Source: Lysobacteraceae bacterium CU05-9 (GTDB lineage: Bacteria; Pseudomonadota; Gammaproteobacteria; Xanthomonadales; Xanthomonadaceae). Taken from it: a DNA stretch of 64,000 nucleotides. This document shows, in pieces, positions 1-8,377 of the stretch (positions are counted from its first letter, which is position 1; every line of letters starts with the position of its first letter). A model generated the notes under the pieces. That model made no database searches and was not told the DNA's origin. It worked only from the letters and a program-made list of their open reading frames with translations. The stretch is from the NCBI GenBank assembly GCA_007556525.1, contig SWJS01000002.1, positions 124,001 through 188,000 of the forward strand. The letters run 5' to 3'. A program made the position numbers and the translations under genes.

Positions 1-2190
1 GAAACCGAATGGCGTCAACGTGCGGTTGTATGCACCGCTGCGCGCGATGCCGGCTTTGAACAAGCGCGAGTGTGCCAGCAAGTTTGCCGTCATGAATGCG
101 CCGTACGAGTGACCACCGATCGCCATGCGATTGCGATCGCCGACCTTCATGTCCACTAACTTGTCGATGGCTGCTGCGGCGTCATCAACCAATTGCGTGA
201 TGTAGGTGTCGTTCGGTTCAGCGGTGCCTTCACCGACGATTGGGAATGACGGATTGTCGAGGACTGCGAAGCCACGCGCTAGGAATGGCAGCGGACCCCA
301 GTAGCTGATGTTGTTGAACGTGTACGGCGAACCGGTGACTTGGCCCGCGGCATCGGCAGACTTAAACTCTGCGGGATAAGCCCACATCAACACCGGCAAC
401 GGAGCGGACTTACCTGGTTCAAAACTTGGCGGCAAATACAACGTGCCCGACAACTTCACGCCATCCTTGCGCACGTAGTGAATCAATTCCTTGCGGACGT
501 TCGACAACTCAGGGAACGGATTGACGTTGTTGGTCAACGCACGCTCGACTTTGTAGGAAGCTTCGTCGGCGCCTGTTTTGACGACCAAAACATTCGACGG
601 CACCGTCACCGATTGGCGATTGATCAAGATCGTGCGCGCGTCGGGATCAAGCAATGCGACCGGTGCTTCGTAATACGGTGCTTGCGAACGGAACAGTCGT
701 TGCGTTTGCTGCGACTCAATGTCGACGCGATCGAGGAATGGACGGTTGCCCTCTTTCGATGCGCCAGTGCCGACGCGGAACATCGACTTGCCATCAGACG
801 AACGTGCCAAAACTGACTTACCCAACGGCCCCACCATCGTCATTTCAGAACCGGGGTTGTTGTAACTGTCTTCGCTGGAACGATCCGACAAAAGCTTCGG
901 CGCAACATTCGGTGCATCCGGCGCGATACGCCATTGCTTGATCTTGCGGTTTTTCCACCAGTACTCATTGAGCAATGCGAGTTGACCGTCGGACCAAGTG
1001 ATGCCGCGGTAACGCGAACCCAAACGGGCGAGTTCGCGTGGCGCTGTGGTGAATGGTGCGGATTGCATTTTGACAACATCACGCTCGGTGACTTCCTTCG
1101 CAGGATCACCACCATCGAGTGCTTCGGCCCACACCAATGTCGCCGGTGCATCGTTGCGCCAAGACACGTTACGGATGCCGGTGCGCACTGCGTCGTTGCC
1201 GGTTGGCAAACCTTCGATCAATGGAACTTGTGCAATTTGCTTGACCGTGTTGCCCTTCAAATCAATCACGGAAACTTCTTGCGGGAATGAGTTCGCGGAC
1301 ACGACGTACGAGAATGGACGTTGCAACTTCGTCACCAAAATCTCCTTCCCACCCGGCGCCACACTCGTGTTCCAGTAGAGGGCGGGCTTGCCGATTTTTT
1401 CGACGGAACCAGTCGACGCGTTTGCAATTGCGAGTTGCGTCGTCAAGTAATGTTCGAACAACTTCGCATCATCTTCGTTCGTCAACAAATCCTGATACGT
1501 CCGCAGTTGACGCACGCCGGCTTGCGCGTCGGTTTGCTGCATCACCGGACCACTTGGCGTTTGCGGCGCAGGCATGCGCACGTCATTGTTCGCACGCAAC
1601 GTCAGCAATAATCGCGACGAATCACCAAACCACTCATACCCCGAATCCACGACGCTGTTGAGCGAGACGTTCTTGAGTTGGGTGGCGGTTTGTGTTTTGG
1701 CATCCACAATCCATAGCGTGCTTGCACCACTCACGGGATCGACGTTGTTGAACGCGAGCTTCGATTGATCCGGCGACCACGACATCGTCGCGACATTCAA
1801 ATTCGCAGGCAGTCCCTTGATCGACAGCTTCTTCGCATTCGGGATGTCATACAGCGCAAGGCTCGGATAATACGAGAAGCGACTCGCGGAAAAATACTTC
1901 GGATGAATCCGCAATCCCGCCAACTTCAACTCAGGCTGCGCAACCACCGCAATGCTCGGCAAATCCGGCACATCCGCAATCACCGCCATCGTGCGCTTCG
2001 GACCCACGGAGAACATCGACGGGCGCGGTGCATCGACGATATCCTTGAGAACCTTCACCGGCTCCTGATATCCCGCCTCCTTCAGAACCTTCGCCGGCTC
2101 ATTCGCCGCCGCCTGATCCTGCGCGAAAACCGGTGTCGCCAGCAGCCCTAATGTCAGGAGTCCAACGGTCAAACTATGTCTAAGCACCAT
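1..2190 (-). CDS. S9-family serine peptidase, exported (C-terminus beyond window)
   Basis: Exported serine peptidase of the prolyl oligopeptidase family. 730 codons are visible and the gene runs off the left edge, so the catalytic Asp and His that should follow are not seen. The ATG at 2190 opens a signal peptide (about residues 1-20, likely cleaved after VFA). The middle region, to about residue 550, is consistent with a beta-propeller; the alpha/beta-hydrolase domain follows and carries GGHSYGAF with nucleophile Ser695. The sequence around the motif (MTANLLAHS) resembles the glutamyl-endopeptidase-like branch of S9; the specificity is inference. It is transcribed away from ahcY, with no obvious functional partner. 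Confidence 0.9.
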   Translation of the reverse strand, partial: MVLRHSLTVGLLTLGLLATPVFAQDQAAANEPAKVLKEAGYQEPVKVLKDIVDAPRPSMFSVGPKRTMAVIADVPDLPSIAVVAQPELKLAGLRIHPKYFSASRFSYYPSLALYDIPNAKKLSIKGLPANLNVATMSWSPDQSKLAFNNVDPVSGASTLWIVDAKTQTATQLKNVSLNSVVDSGYEWFGDSSRLLLTLRANNDVRMPAPQTPSGPVMQQTDAQAGVRQLRTYQDLLTNEDDAKLFEHYLTTQLAIANASTGSVEKIGKPALYWNTSVAPGGKEILVTKLQRPFSYVVSANSFPQEVSVIDLKGNTVKQIAQVPLIEGLPTGNDAVRTGIRNVSWRNDAPATLVWAEALDGGDPAKEVTERDVVKMQSAPFTTAPRELARLGSRYRGITWSDGQLALLNEYWWKNRKIKQWRIAPDAPNVAPKLLSDRSSEDSYNNPGSEMTMVGPLGKSVLARSSDGKSMFRVGTGASKEGNRPFLDRVDIESQQTQRLFRSQAPYYEAPVALLDPDARTILINRQSVTVPSNVLVVKTGADEASYKVERALTNNVNPFPELSNVRKELIHYVRKDGVKLSGTLYLPPSFEPGKSAPLPVLMWAYPAEFKSADAAGQVTGSPYTFNNISYWGPLPFLARGFAVLDNPSFPIVGEGTAEPNDTYITQLVDDAAAAIDKLVDMKVGDRNRMAIGGHSYGAFMTANLLAHSRLFKAGIARSGAYNRTLTPFGF

Positions 2191-2272
2191 GCGCGCCCCA
2201 AAAATGTTGTGTAACCTTCGATGTTACGTGACTGGCACTTGGTACACCTATGCCTAAAGTACCGTTAGGACT

Positions 2273-2515
2273 GCAGTTGGAGTTGGAGTTAGAGAAGTGA
2301 GTGGCGTGCGGCGAATTGAGGCTGGCTTGTCTCTTTCGGCCAACTTTCAAAGGTTGAATCTCTGTCCATGGACACAAGTTCAACCTTTGAAAAGTGGAAT
2401 TTTCGGCGCCCCGCGAAAACGCACAGCCGCCGCAGCCAACATACGACCGCGTCGGGTCGCCGCAGAGCGAGAGAGTGTGGAGATGCCCACTAAATCGTCT
2501 ACCTCTACTATACCT
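2273..2515. repeat. Hexamer-arm repeat pair flanking a 180-bp spacer (locus 1)
   Basis: The left arm (2273-2303) contains tandem GGAGTT/TTAGAG hexamers running into AGTGAGT. The right arm (2488-2514) is its inverted counterpart: CACTAAATCGTCTA followed by CCTCTA-type hexamers. The arms belong to a family seen at five other loci in this window. Here they bracket a 180-bp spacer containing the TGTCCATGGACA palindrome, and the right arm ends five bases before the ahcY -10 box, so it occupies the -35 region. Confidence 0.7.
2345..2392. repeat. TGTCCATGGACA palindrome, copy 1
   Basis: A 48-bp palindrome with perfect 14-bp outer arms (2345-2358 against 2379-2392) around the 12-bp self-complementary core TGTCCATGGACA (2363-2374). 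A second copy with the same core and related arms lies at 18929-18966; the sequence to the right (GTGGAATTTTCGGCGC against GTGAGATTTTCCGCGC) is also related, so this is a repeated element and not a chance hairpin. Confidence 0.75.
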
Positions 2516-2519
2516 GCTG

Positions 2520-2525
2520 TATAAT
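2520..2525 (+). promoter_or_regulatory. Promoter -10 box for the ahcY-metF operon
   Basis: A perfect TATAAT lies about ten bases before the first paired base of the SAH riboswitch, so transcription would start near 2532 and include the whole aptamer. No good -35 hexamer is seen at the expected distance; that position falls inside the right hexamer arm. Confidence 0.65.
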
Positions 2526-2532
2526 AGACCGC

Positions 2533-2624
2533 TGTCGAGGGGCGCTGCGATGTCCGGATTTTGAGTCCGTGCTGACACCAGGCTCGACACCCTGCCCATC
2601 AGAGGCAATCCAACGGCGCCCGTG
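2533..2624 (+). promoter_or_regulatory. S-adenosylhomocysteine (SAH) riboswitch
   Basis: The conserved strands of the SAH aptamer are all present. P1 is GTCGAG (2534-2539) with CTCGAC (2583-2588). The joining segment GGGCGCTGCGA is followed by a P2 stem-loop (TGTC 2551-2554 with GACA 2574-2577, inner CGGA/TCCG). A pseudoknot pairs GGGCGC (2540-2545) with GCGCCC (2616-2621). It precedes ahcY, the gene this class controls; known members switch expression on when SAH accumulates. The tail CCGTGA (2620-2625) can pair with TCACGG (2643-2648) over the ribosome binding site, which suggests translational control. Confidence 0.93.
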
Positions 2625-2657
2625 ACTGATTCCCACTTTCTTTCACGGAGCAAATAG

Positions 2658-4103
2658 ATGAACGCCCAAGTTAAGACTTTTTCGCAAGACGGCGATTACA
2701 AGATCGCTGATATCACCCTGGCCGATTGGGGCCGCAAGGAACTCGACATTGCTGAGCATGAAATGCCAGGTTTGATGTCGATCCGCAAGAAGTACGCAGC
2801 AGAACAATCCCTCAAGGGCGTCCGCGTCACGGGTTCGCTGCACATGACGATTCAAACCGGTGTTTTGATTGAGACGTTGGTTGACCTCGGCGCTGACGTG
2901 CGTTGGGCATCGTGCAATATTTTTTCGACGCAAGATCATGCGGCTGCAGCGATTGCGGCGGCTGGCGTTCCTGTGTTCGCCTGGAAGGGTGAGACGCTGG
3001 AAGAATATTGGGACTGCACCTTGGCTGCATTGTCGTTCCCGGACGGCAAGGGCGGTTTCCTCGGTCCGGAACTCGTCGTTGATGACGGCGGCGACGTCAC
3101 GTTGCTGATCCACAAGGGTTATGCGCTGGAAACGGCGGGTGACCGTTGGTGCGATACCCCATCGTCGAACCACGAAGAACAAGTCATCAAGAACTTGCTG
3201 AAGCGTGTCGAAAAGGAACGTCCTGGTTTTTGGACGACCGTTGTCCGTGACTGGAAGGGTGTTTCGGAAGAAACGACGACCGGCGTGCACCGTTTGTACC
3301 AGTTGTCGCAAGACGGCGAATTGCTGATTCCTGCGATCAACGTCAATGACTCGGTCACGAAGTCGAAGTTCGACAACTTGTACGGCTGCCGCGAATCGTT
3401 GGCTGACGGCCTGAAGCGCGCGATGGACGTCATGTTGGCCGGTAAGGTTGCAGTCGTCTGCGGTTACGGCGACGTTGGTAAGGGTTCGGCTCACTCGCTG
3501 CGCGCATACGGCGCACGCGTTGTCGTCACCGAAATCGATCCAATCAACGCACTGCAAGCTTCGATGGAAGGCTTCGAAGTGAACACCGTTGAAAGCACCT
3601 TGGGCCGCGGTGACATCTACGTCACGACGACGGGTAATAAGGATGTTTTGACGTTGGATCACATGCGTCAAATGAAGGACCAAGCGATCATCTGCAACAT
3701 CGGTCACTTCGACAACGAAATCCAAGTCGACGCTTTGAAGGAATCGGGCGCGACGCACTTGAACATCAAGCCACAAGTGGACAAGTTCACTTTTGACGGT
3801 GGTAACAGCGTGTTCCTGCTGGCTGAAGGTCGCCTGGTCAACCTCGGTTGCGCAACGGGACACCCAAGCTTCGTCATGTCGAACTCCTTCTCGAACCAAA
3901 CGCTTGCACAGATCGACCTGTGGAAGAACAAGGATACGTATGAGAAGAAGGTGTACATTTTGCCGAAGAAGCTCGACGAAGAAGTTGCACGTTTGCACCT
4001 GGAGAAGATCGGCGTCGTCCTGACCCGTCTGACTCCGGAACAAGCGGCGTATCTGGGTGTGGACATCGACGGTCCATACAAACCAGAACATTACCGTTAC
4101 TAA
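2658..4103 (+). CDS. ahcY: Adenosylhomocysteinase (SAH hydrolase)
   Basis: Hydrolyses S-adenosylhomocysteine to adenosine and homocysteine, relieving product inhibition of methyltransferases. The 481 residues match the usual bacterial form, which carries an insert relative to the archaeal type. The NAD-binding motif GYGDVGKG is at residues 269-276 and the C-terminus PYKPEHYRY is typical (C-terminal residues contact NAD in the tetramer). The start is fixed by ACGGAG seven bases upstream of the ATG and by alignment with the family. It is the first gene of an operon behind the SAH riboswitch, with metF 13 bases downstream, so one signal should control both homocysteine release and supply of methyl-tetrahydrofolate. 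Confidence 0.97.
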   Translation: MNAQVKTFSQDGDYKIADITLADWGRKELDIAEHEMPGLMSIRKKYAAEQSLKGVRVTGSLHMTIQTGVLIETLVDLGADVRWASCNIFSTQDHAAAAIAAAGVPVFAWKGETLEEYWDCTLAALSFPDGKGGFLGPELVVDDGGDVTLLIHKGYALETAGDRWCDTPSSNHEEQVIKNLLKRVEKERPGFWTTVVRDWKGVSEETTTGVHRLYQLSQDGELLIPAINVNDSVTKSKFDNLYGCRESLADGLKRAMDVMLAGKVAVVCGYGDVGKGSAHSLRAYGARVVVTEIDPINALQASMEGFEVNTVESTLGRGDIYVTTTGNKDVLTLDHMRQMKDQAIICNIGHFDNEIQVDALKESGATHLNIKPQVDKFTFDGGNSVFLLAEGRLVNLGCATGHPSFVMSNSFSNQTLAQIDLWKNKDTYEKKVYILPKKLDEEVARLHLEKIGVVLTRLTPEQAAYLGVDIDGPYKPEHYRY

Positions 4104-4116
4104 TCGGCGAATCGTC

Positions 4117-4944
4117 ATGAAGACACCGGTCAGTTTCGAGTTTTATCCGCCGAAGACTGACGAACAACGCGCGCAGCTCGACAGAACTGCGCAGCGTTTG
4201 GCACGGTTCAAGCCTGACTACGGCTCCTGCACCTTTGGTGCAGGTGGCTCGACTCAGTCGCACACACCACGCACGGTTCGTCACCTTCGTGAGAAGTTCG
4301 GCTACAACATTGCACCGCATTTAAGCTGCGTCGGTGGCACGCGTGATGAGTTCCGCACGCTGATCGCCGACTATCTCGATATGGGTTGCGATCGCATCGT
4401 GACCTTGCGCGGCGACATTCCTTCGGGAATGGGCGATCCGGGTGAGTTCAAGTACGCGATTGATTTGCTGAAATTTTTGCGTGAAGAATACGGCGATCAT
4501 TTTCACCTGCACGTAGCGGCTTATCCGGAAATCCATCCGCAAGCACGTAACGCGAAGCATGACCTGCAGAACTTTGCAGCGAAGGCGAAGGCGGGAGCGA
4601 CGTCGGCGATTACGCAGTATTTTTATAATGTGGATGCGTACTTCCGGTTTGTGGATGATGTCCAGAAAATGGGCGTCGACATTCCAATCATCGCGGGCAT
4701 CATGCCGATCTCGGATTTTCACAAGATCAAGCAGTTCTCGGCAATGTGCGGTTCGGAAATTCCACGTTGGATTTCTCAGCGCATGGATGCTTACGGTGAA
4801 GACATGGAAGCACAGCGCGATTTCGCAACGGAAATGGTTGCGGATCTGTGCCGTCGTTTGACGGAAGGTGGCGCACCGGGCTTCCATTTCTATACACTGA
4901 ATCTTGCCAAGCCAACCGTTCGCGTATTGGATCTTCTGGATTGA
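4117..4944 (+). CDS. metF: 5,10-methylenetetrahydrofolate reductase
   Basis: FAD-dependent reduction of methylene-THF to methyl-THF, the methyl donor for remethylating homocysteine. The 275-residue protein begins MKTPVSFEFYPPKT, the family's conserved N-terminal strand, and retains TLRGD and the FNVDAYFRF-type segment (here FYNVDAYFRF). An upstream in-frame codon lies inside ahcY, so the ATG 13 bases after ahcY is preferred. It lies in the same transcript as ahcY and therefore under the SAH riboswitch. The stop overlaps the putative TTG start of the next gene. Confidence 0.95.
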   Translation: MKTPVSFEFYPPKTDEQRAQLDRTAQRLARFKPDYGSCTFGAGGSTQSHTPRTVRHLREKFGYNIAPHLSCVGGTRDEFRTLIADYLDMGCDRIVTLRGDIPSGMGDPGEFKYAIDLLKFLREEYGDHFHLHVAAYPEIHPQARNAKHDLQNFAAKAKAGATSAITQYFYNVDAYFRFVDDVQKMGVDIPIIAGIMPISDFHKIKQFSAMCGSEIPRWISQRMDAYGEDMEAQRDFATEMVADLCRRLTEGGAPGFHFYTLNLAKPTVRVLDLLD

Positions 4945-5672
4945 TTTCAGGACGTTTCAAAATTTGTTTTGCAGCTTGGGCGATTGGGTTACTAATCGCC
5001 CAACCTGTTTATGGGCAGAACTATGCGCGCTACTGCGCACGCGATACCGACCAACTCGCGAATGACTTGACCAACGCGATCACTTCGCAAGACGAAAACT
5101 ACATCGCGACGTTGTATTACTGGGCGGGTTTCAGCAGCGAAACGGCTTATCGCAAGATGGATGACTTCATCAAAATGTCCCAGCGCACTCTGATCTCCGT
5201 CGATCCCATCGGCAGCGGCGTGTCCTACAAACCACGCACGCTCGTCGTTCGCTTCCTGACGGCGGGACTTGGATTTCTCAGTGCGCTGCCACCACCGCCT
5301 GTTGAAGACACACCCGAGATCGGACCTTACATCGAAGACAACGATCCGCGTGGCTTGGGTCGTTTGCCCGACTTGCCTCAGGATGACGTCTACGTAGCCG
5401 AGCCAACCGCACCGGATCCGTGGCTCGATACCGACAAAGCACTCGCCGAATCGCAACGTAAGGCCGAAGAGTTCGATCGCCAACTGCGCAAGGAACTCGA
5501 CGCAATGCAACAATCCGATGGTTGGGTGTCGTCGGTGGATGGCGGAGGTTTTGGCACCATTGCGAAAGCAATTCGCGTTGAACAGGAAGAAGGTCGCATT
5601 CGCGCGAAGAAGGTGTTCACGGTTTTCGGCGTCATCAAATATGAAGATTGCTACTGGTTGACGGGCGGTTAG
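4941..5672 (+). CDS. Secreted protein of unknown function, third gene of the ahcY-metF operon
   Basis: I do not recognise a family. The likely start is a TTG (4941) whose last bases overlap the metF stop (TTGA), giving 243 residues; the longer open frame reaching back into metF has no ribosome binding site. The N-terminus is a signal peptide (FAAWAIGLLIAQPVYGQ). The mature part has a helical N-terminal segment with alternating polar residues, a proline-rich acidic linker (LPPPPVEDTPEIGPYIEDN) and a charged helical stretch (about residues 160-190) before a C-terminus with CYWLTGG. Translational coupling to metF places it under the SAH riboswitch, but nothing ties it to one-carbon metabolism. 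Start and function are uncertain. Confidence 0.7.
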   Translation: MISGRFKICFAAWAIGLLIAQPVYGQNYARYCARDTDQLANDLTNAITSQDENYIATLYYWAGFSSETAYRKMDDFIKMSQRTLISVDPIGSGVSYKPRTLVVRFLTAGLGFLSALPPPPVEDTPEIGPYIEDNDPRGLGRLPDLPQDDVYVAEPTAPDPWLDTDKALAESQRKAEEFDRQLRKELDAMQQSDGWVSSVDGGGFGTIAKAIRVEQEEGRIRAKKVFTVFGVIKYEDCYWLTGG

Positions 5673-5680
5673 CATCAACT

Positions 5681-5689
5681 TGCTAAAAT
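5681..5689 (+). promoter_or_regulatory. ilvE promoter, extended -10
   Basis: TGCTAAAAT fits an extended -10 (TGnTAnAAT-like). A TTGACG hexamer lies at 5658-5663 but with a 20-base spacer, so the extended -10 probably carries the promoter. The predicted start is near 5696, about 23 bases before the ilvE ATG. Confidence 0.55.
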
Positions 5690-5718
5690 AGCCGCATCCT
5701 ATTGATGTGAGCGGCGCG

Positions 5719-6630
5719 ATGAATTACCCCGAGTGGATTTGGCAGAACGGCGAAGTCAAGAAATGGGCGGATGCCACGACGCATGTGATGTCGCATGTGG
5801 TGCATTATGGGTCGTCGGTTTTTGAAGGGATTCGCGCCTACGACACGCCGAAGGGTCCTGCCGTATTCCGCTTGACCGATCACATCAAACGCTTGCACGC
5901 CTCGGCCAAAATCTACGATTTCGAAATCCCCTACTCCACTGAAGAGTTGGTTTCGGTCTGTAAGGAAATGGTCCGCAAAAATGATTTGAAGGACGCCTAT
6001 CTTCGCCCGGTTGCTTATCGTGGTTTGGGTGGTTTTGGCTTGTCTGCCGAAACACCCATCGATGTCGTCGTCGCGACTTGGTACATGGGTGCATATCTGG
6101 GTGATGGCGTGCTCGAAGAAGGCATCGATGCGTGCGTATCATCGTGGCAACGTTTCGCACCGAACACGATTCCTGCAGGCGCGAAAGCCGGCGGCAATTA
6201 TCTCTCCGGCCAATTGGTCGCGCGTGAAGCACGTCGTCTCGGTTTCGGCGAAGGCATTGCGTTGGCCTCGACTGGTTTGCTCTCTGAAGGTGCCGGCGAA
6301 AACCTCTTCCTCATCTTCGACGGCGTGTTGAACACAACGCCGGTGAGCGCCGCGTTGCTCAACGGCATCACGCGCAACACGATCATCACCTTAGCGCGCG
6401 AGATGGGCCTCGAAGTCGTCGAACGCGATCTGCCGCGCGAGTACCTTTATTTGTGCGACGAATTGTTTATGTGCGGCACCGCTGCAGAAATCACGCCAAT
6501 CCGATCGGTGGATGGTCGTGTCGTCGGTACTGGTCGCGCCGGCGAAATCACGCGCAAGTTGCAGCAGGCTTACTTCGATTTAGTGAAGGGCAAATCGGAA
6601 GACAAGCACGGTTGGTTGGAATACGTCTGA
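5719..6630 (+). CDS. ilvE: Branched-chain amino acid aminotransferase (class IV, PLP)
   Basis: Transaminates the keto acids of valine, leucine and isoleucine with glutamate. From the ATG it has 303 residues, the normal length. HYGSSVFEGIRAY (29-41) is the class IV signature; the PLP lysine is Lys156 in AGAKAGGNYLSG. A GTG four codons upstream is an alternative start; the ATG is preferred because MNYPEWIWQNG matches the usual beginning. The gene is monocistronic: its own promoter precedes it, and a terminator hairpin sits 57 bases after the stop inside repeat locus 2. Confidence 0.95.
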   Translation: MNYPEWIWQNGEVKKWADATTHVMSHVVHYGSSVFEGIRAYDTPKGPAVFRLTDHIKRLHASAKIYDFEIPYSTEELVSVCKEMVRKNDLKDAYLRPVAYRGLGGFGLSAETPIDVVVATWYMGAYLGDGVLEEGIDACVSSWQRFAPNTIPAGAKAGGNYLSGQLVAREARRLGFGEGIALASTGLLSEGAGENLFLIFDGVLNTTPVSAALLNGITRNTIITLAREMGLEVVERDLPREYLYLCDELFMCGTAAEITPIRSVDGRVVGTGRAGEITRKLQQAYFDLVKGKSEDKHGWLEYV

Positions 6631-6687
6631 CACTCGCACTGCGATTGTTCGTGCTGAGTTGGAGTCGGAGTTAGAGGAGTGAGTAAT

Positions 6688-6709
6688 GGGCGCCATTGGC
6701 GCCCTTTTT
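6688..6709 (+). terminator. Intrinsic terminator after ilvE
   Basis: A perfect 7-bp stem, GGGCGCC (6688-6694) with GGCGCCC (6698-6704), loop ATT, followed by five T residues. It belongs to the GGCGCC hairpin type found with the hexamer arms elsewhere in the window. The T run overlaps the stop codon of the convergent small gene. Confidence 0.85.
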
Positions 6710-6959
6710 ATTTGCGTAACTTGTTGAAGATGTATCGGGATGCGAAAGCACTGCAAACAAGAGTCAGCGCATAGAGAAGCATCGTCATGACAAACGCAAC
6801 GCGTTCAGACGCGAATGAAATTGTGTCTGGACCGCGCGTCGGTCCGTCGATTGAGCCAGTCGTCAAACCAATGAAAAGCATCACACCGGAATATGCGGCA
6901 AGCAAACCTAAGATTAGTAAAGCGATGTAATGCGCTGGCTTTTCTGCTTTCATGCTCAT
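6708..6959 (-). CDS. Small two-helix membrane protein, unknown
   Basis: 83 residues with two clear hydrophobic helices: YIALLILGLLAAYSGVMLFIG (about residues 11-31) and FVMTMLLYALTLVCSAFA (about 55-72), joined by a polar loop containing TRGPDT. The C-terminus is basic (YIFNKLRK). I recognise no family. ATG codons at 6959 and 6953 are both possible starts. It is bracketed by the two arms of repeat locus 2 and converges on ilvE, ending inside the T run of the ilvE terminator. It is a plausible real gene because both helices are clean, but no motif supports a function. Confidence 0.65.
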   Translation of the reverse strand: MSMKAEKPAHYIALLILGLLAAYSGVMLFIGLTTGSIDGPTRGPDTISFASERVAFVMTMLLYALTLVCSAFASRYIFNKLRK

Positions 6960-7011
6960 AGTTCAGCAGTTTAAAGTTAGCGGGCTGTTACTAAACCGTC
7001 TAACTCTACCT

Positions 7012-8358
7012 CTAACTCGCCGTCGAAGACGGCCTCGTTTTGTGTGGATCAAAATACAACGAAGCCTCCACACCCTTCGGCGCATGTGGCAACACGGAGA
7101 CTTCCCAGCCGTACAACGCGCAAAGACGACGCACGATGGATAGGCCGATGCCGCCGCCGTGTGAGTGGCCGACGTGCGTGCCGCGGTAGCCGCGCTGGAA
7201 CAACTTCGACATGTCGTCGACGGAGAGACCTGGACCGGAATCGATGACACGCACGACGTCGCCTTCGAGGCGCACGACGACTTCACCTTCCGGCGTGTAC
7301 TTCACCGCGTTGCCGATGAGATTGCCGAGGGCGACGGAGACCGAGGATTCCGGTGCGTTGACGACGAGGCCGGGCTCGCCTTCGAAGCGGATGGTGACGT
7401 TTTTGCGGCCGATTTGTTCGCGGTGTGCATCAATCAATTGTTCGCACAACTTGGCGATGTCCACGGAACCCGTGCCGCGTTCGTTTCGTGAAAGCAGCAA
7501 CATCGAACTGATCAAGTCCGTACATTGTTGTTCGGAACGCTGGATGCGTTTGATGCGGGTCAATGTCCGCTCATCCAACGAAGGCGATGCCATCAATAAT
7601 TCGACGGCACCGCGGATGACTGCCAGCGGTGTGCGCAATTCATGGGAAACGTCCGCGTTGAATTCCTGATCGCGCTGCACGACTTCGCGCAGACGGTCGG
7701 AGTAATCGTCGAGTGCTTGTGCGAGCTGTCCCACTTCATCGTTCGGCACACGCTCGGTCTTGAACTTCATGTCGGGGTCGCGGCTGGATTTTTTGAGATC
7801 GGAAGCCAGCTCGGTCACCGGACGCAAAACCGTATTCGCCAGCCACCAACCGACGACCAAAGAAATGACTAAAGAAGCGCCTGCCAAACTCAGCAGCAAC
7901 ATCGTGACGCGGCGCTGGCGTTGAATCGCATCCGTCTGATCGGTGGCTACGAAAAACCAGTACTTCGGATCCTTGCGGACGGCGAGGCGGTAGTTGAAGC
8001 TTTTGCCGGAATCATCCAAGCCTTCGACGTTGTAAACGCCGTTGGGAAATTCCGTCCACTCAGGAAATGGAATTTTCTCCGGTTCACTCGACAGGAAACG
8101 ATACAGTTTGAGGTCGGTGATTTCGCCGAACTGCTTCTTTGGGTTTTTGTAAGAATCTTCAGCCGCGCGATCAAGGATGTTCGTGAGGTAGGTGGTGCGG
8201 TCAAGGTCGAGCATGCTACTGACTTTGTAAGTCGTGTAGATGAACGTCGAAACCAGCAATAGCGCCAGCAGCCCAAAGGCCAGGATCAGACGCGTCCGTA
8301 AGGTGCGCCTGAAGCGTGTTGCGGATGCTTTCCCCGTGGCCCTTGGAATGCTGGACAT
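7012..8358 (-). CDS. Sensor histidine kinase (ColS/VgrS-like)
   Basis: Membrane sensor kinase of 448 residues. TM1 is about residues 24-43 and TM2 about 152-174, enclosing a roughly 108-residue periplasmic domain; a HAMP segment (175-228) follows. The phosphoacceptor is His239 in SHELRTPL. The N box is LGNLIGNAVKYT (344-355), G1 DSGPGL (373-378) and G2 GGGIGLSI (401-408). The periplasmic loop contains a single E-x-x-E (Glu100-Trp-Thr-Glu103). It lies 19 bases downstream of its response regulator gene, so the pair is an operon. Its TAG stop lies within a hexamer repeat arm. The ColS/VgrS assignment rests mainly on the partner regulator. Confidence 0.92.
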   Translation of the reverse strand: MSSIPRATGKASATRFRRTLRTRLILAFGLLALLLVSTFIYTTYKVSSMLDLDRTTYLTNILDRAAEDSYKNPKKQFGEITDLKLYRFLSSEPEKIPFPEWTEFPNGVYNVEGLDDSGKSFNYRLAVRKDPKYWFFVATDQTDAIQRQRRVTMLLLSLAGASLVISLVVGWWLANTVLRPVTELASDLKKSSRDPDMKFKTERVPNDEVGQLAQALDDYSDRLREVVQRDQEFNADVSHELRTPLAVIRGAVELLMASPSLDERTLTRIKRIQRSEQQCTDLISSMLLLSRNERGTGSVDIAKLCEQLIDAHREQIGRKNVTIRFEGEPGLVVNAPESSVSVALGNLIGNAVKYTPEGEVVVRLEGDVVRVIDSGPGLSVDDMSKLFQRGYRGTHVGHSHGGGIGLSIVRRLCALYGWEVSVLPHAPKGVEASLYFDPHKTRPSSTAS

Positions 8359-8377
8359 TACGACCTAAGCAAAAACC

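Larger units (their letters stand above)
6655..7018. repeat. Hexamer-arm repeat pair flanking a small membrane-protein gene (locus 2)
   Basis: The left arm (6655-6685) is GAGTTGGAGTCGGAGTTAGAGGAGTGAGT-like. It is followed by the GGGCGCC-ATT-GGCGCCC terminator, the 83-codon gene, and the right arm (6988-7018) with ACTAAACCGTCTA then CTCTAC/CTCTAA hexamers. The right arm supplies the TAG stop codon of the histidine kinase gene. The two arms together bracket the small gene completely. Confidence 0.7.

Noticed and set aside
2643-4118. 491-codon open frame antisense to ahcY
   Set aside because: It mirrors ahcY codon by codon, has no family resemblance or ribosome binding site, and ahcY is unambiguous; it is an effect of codon bias.
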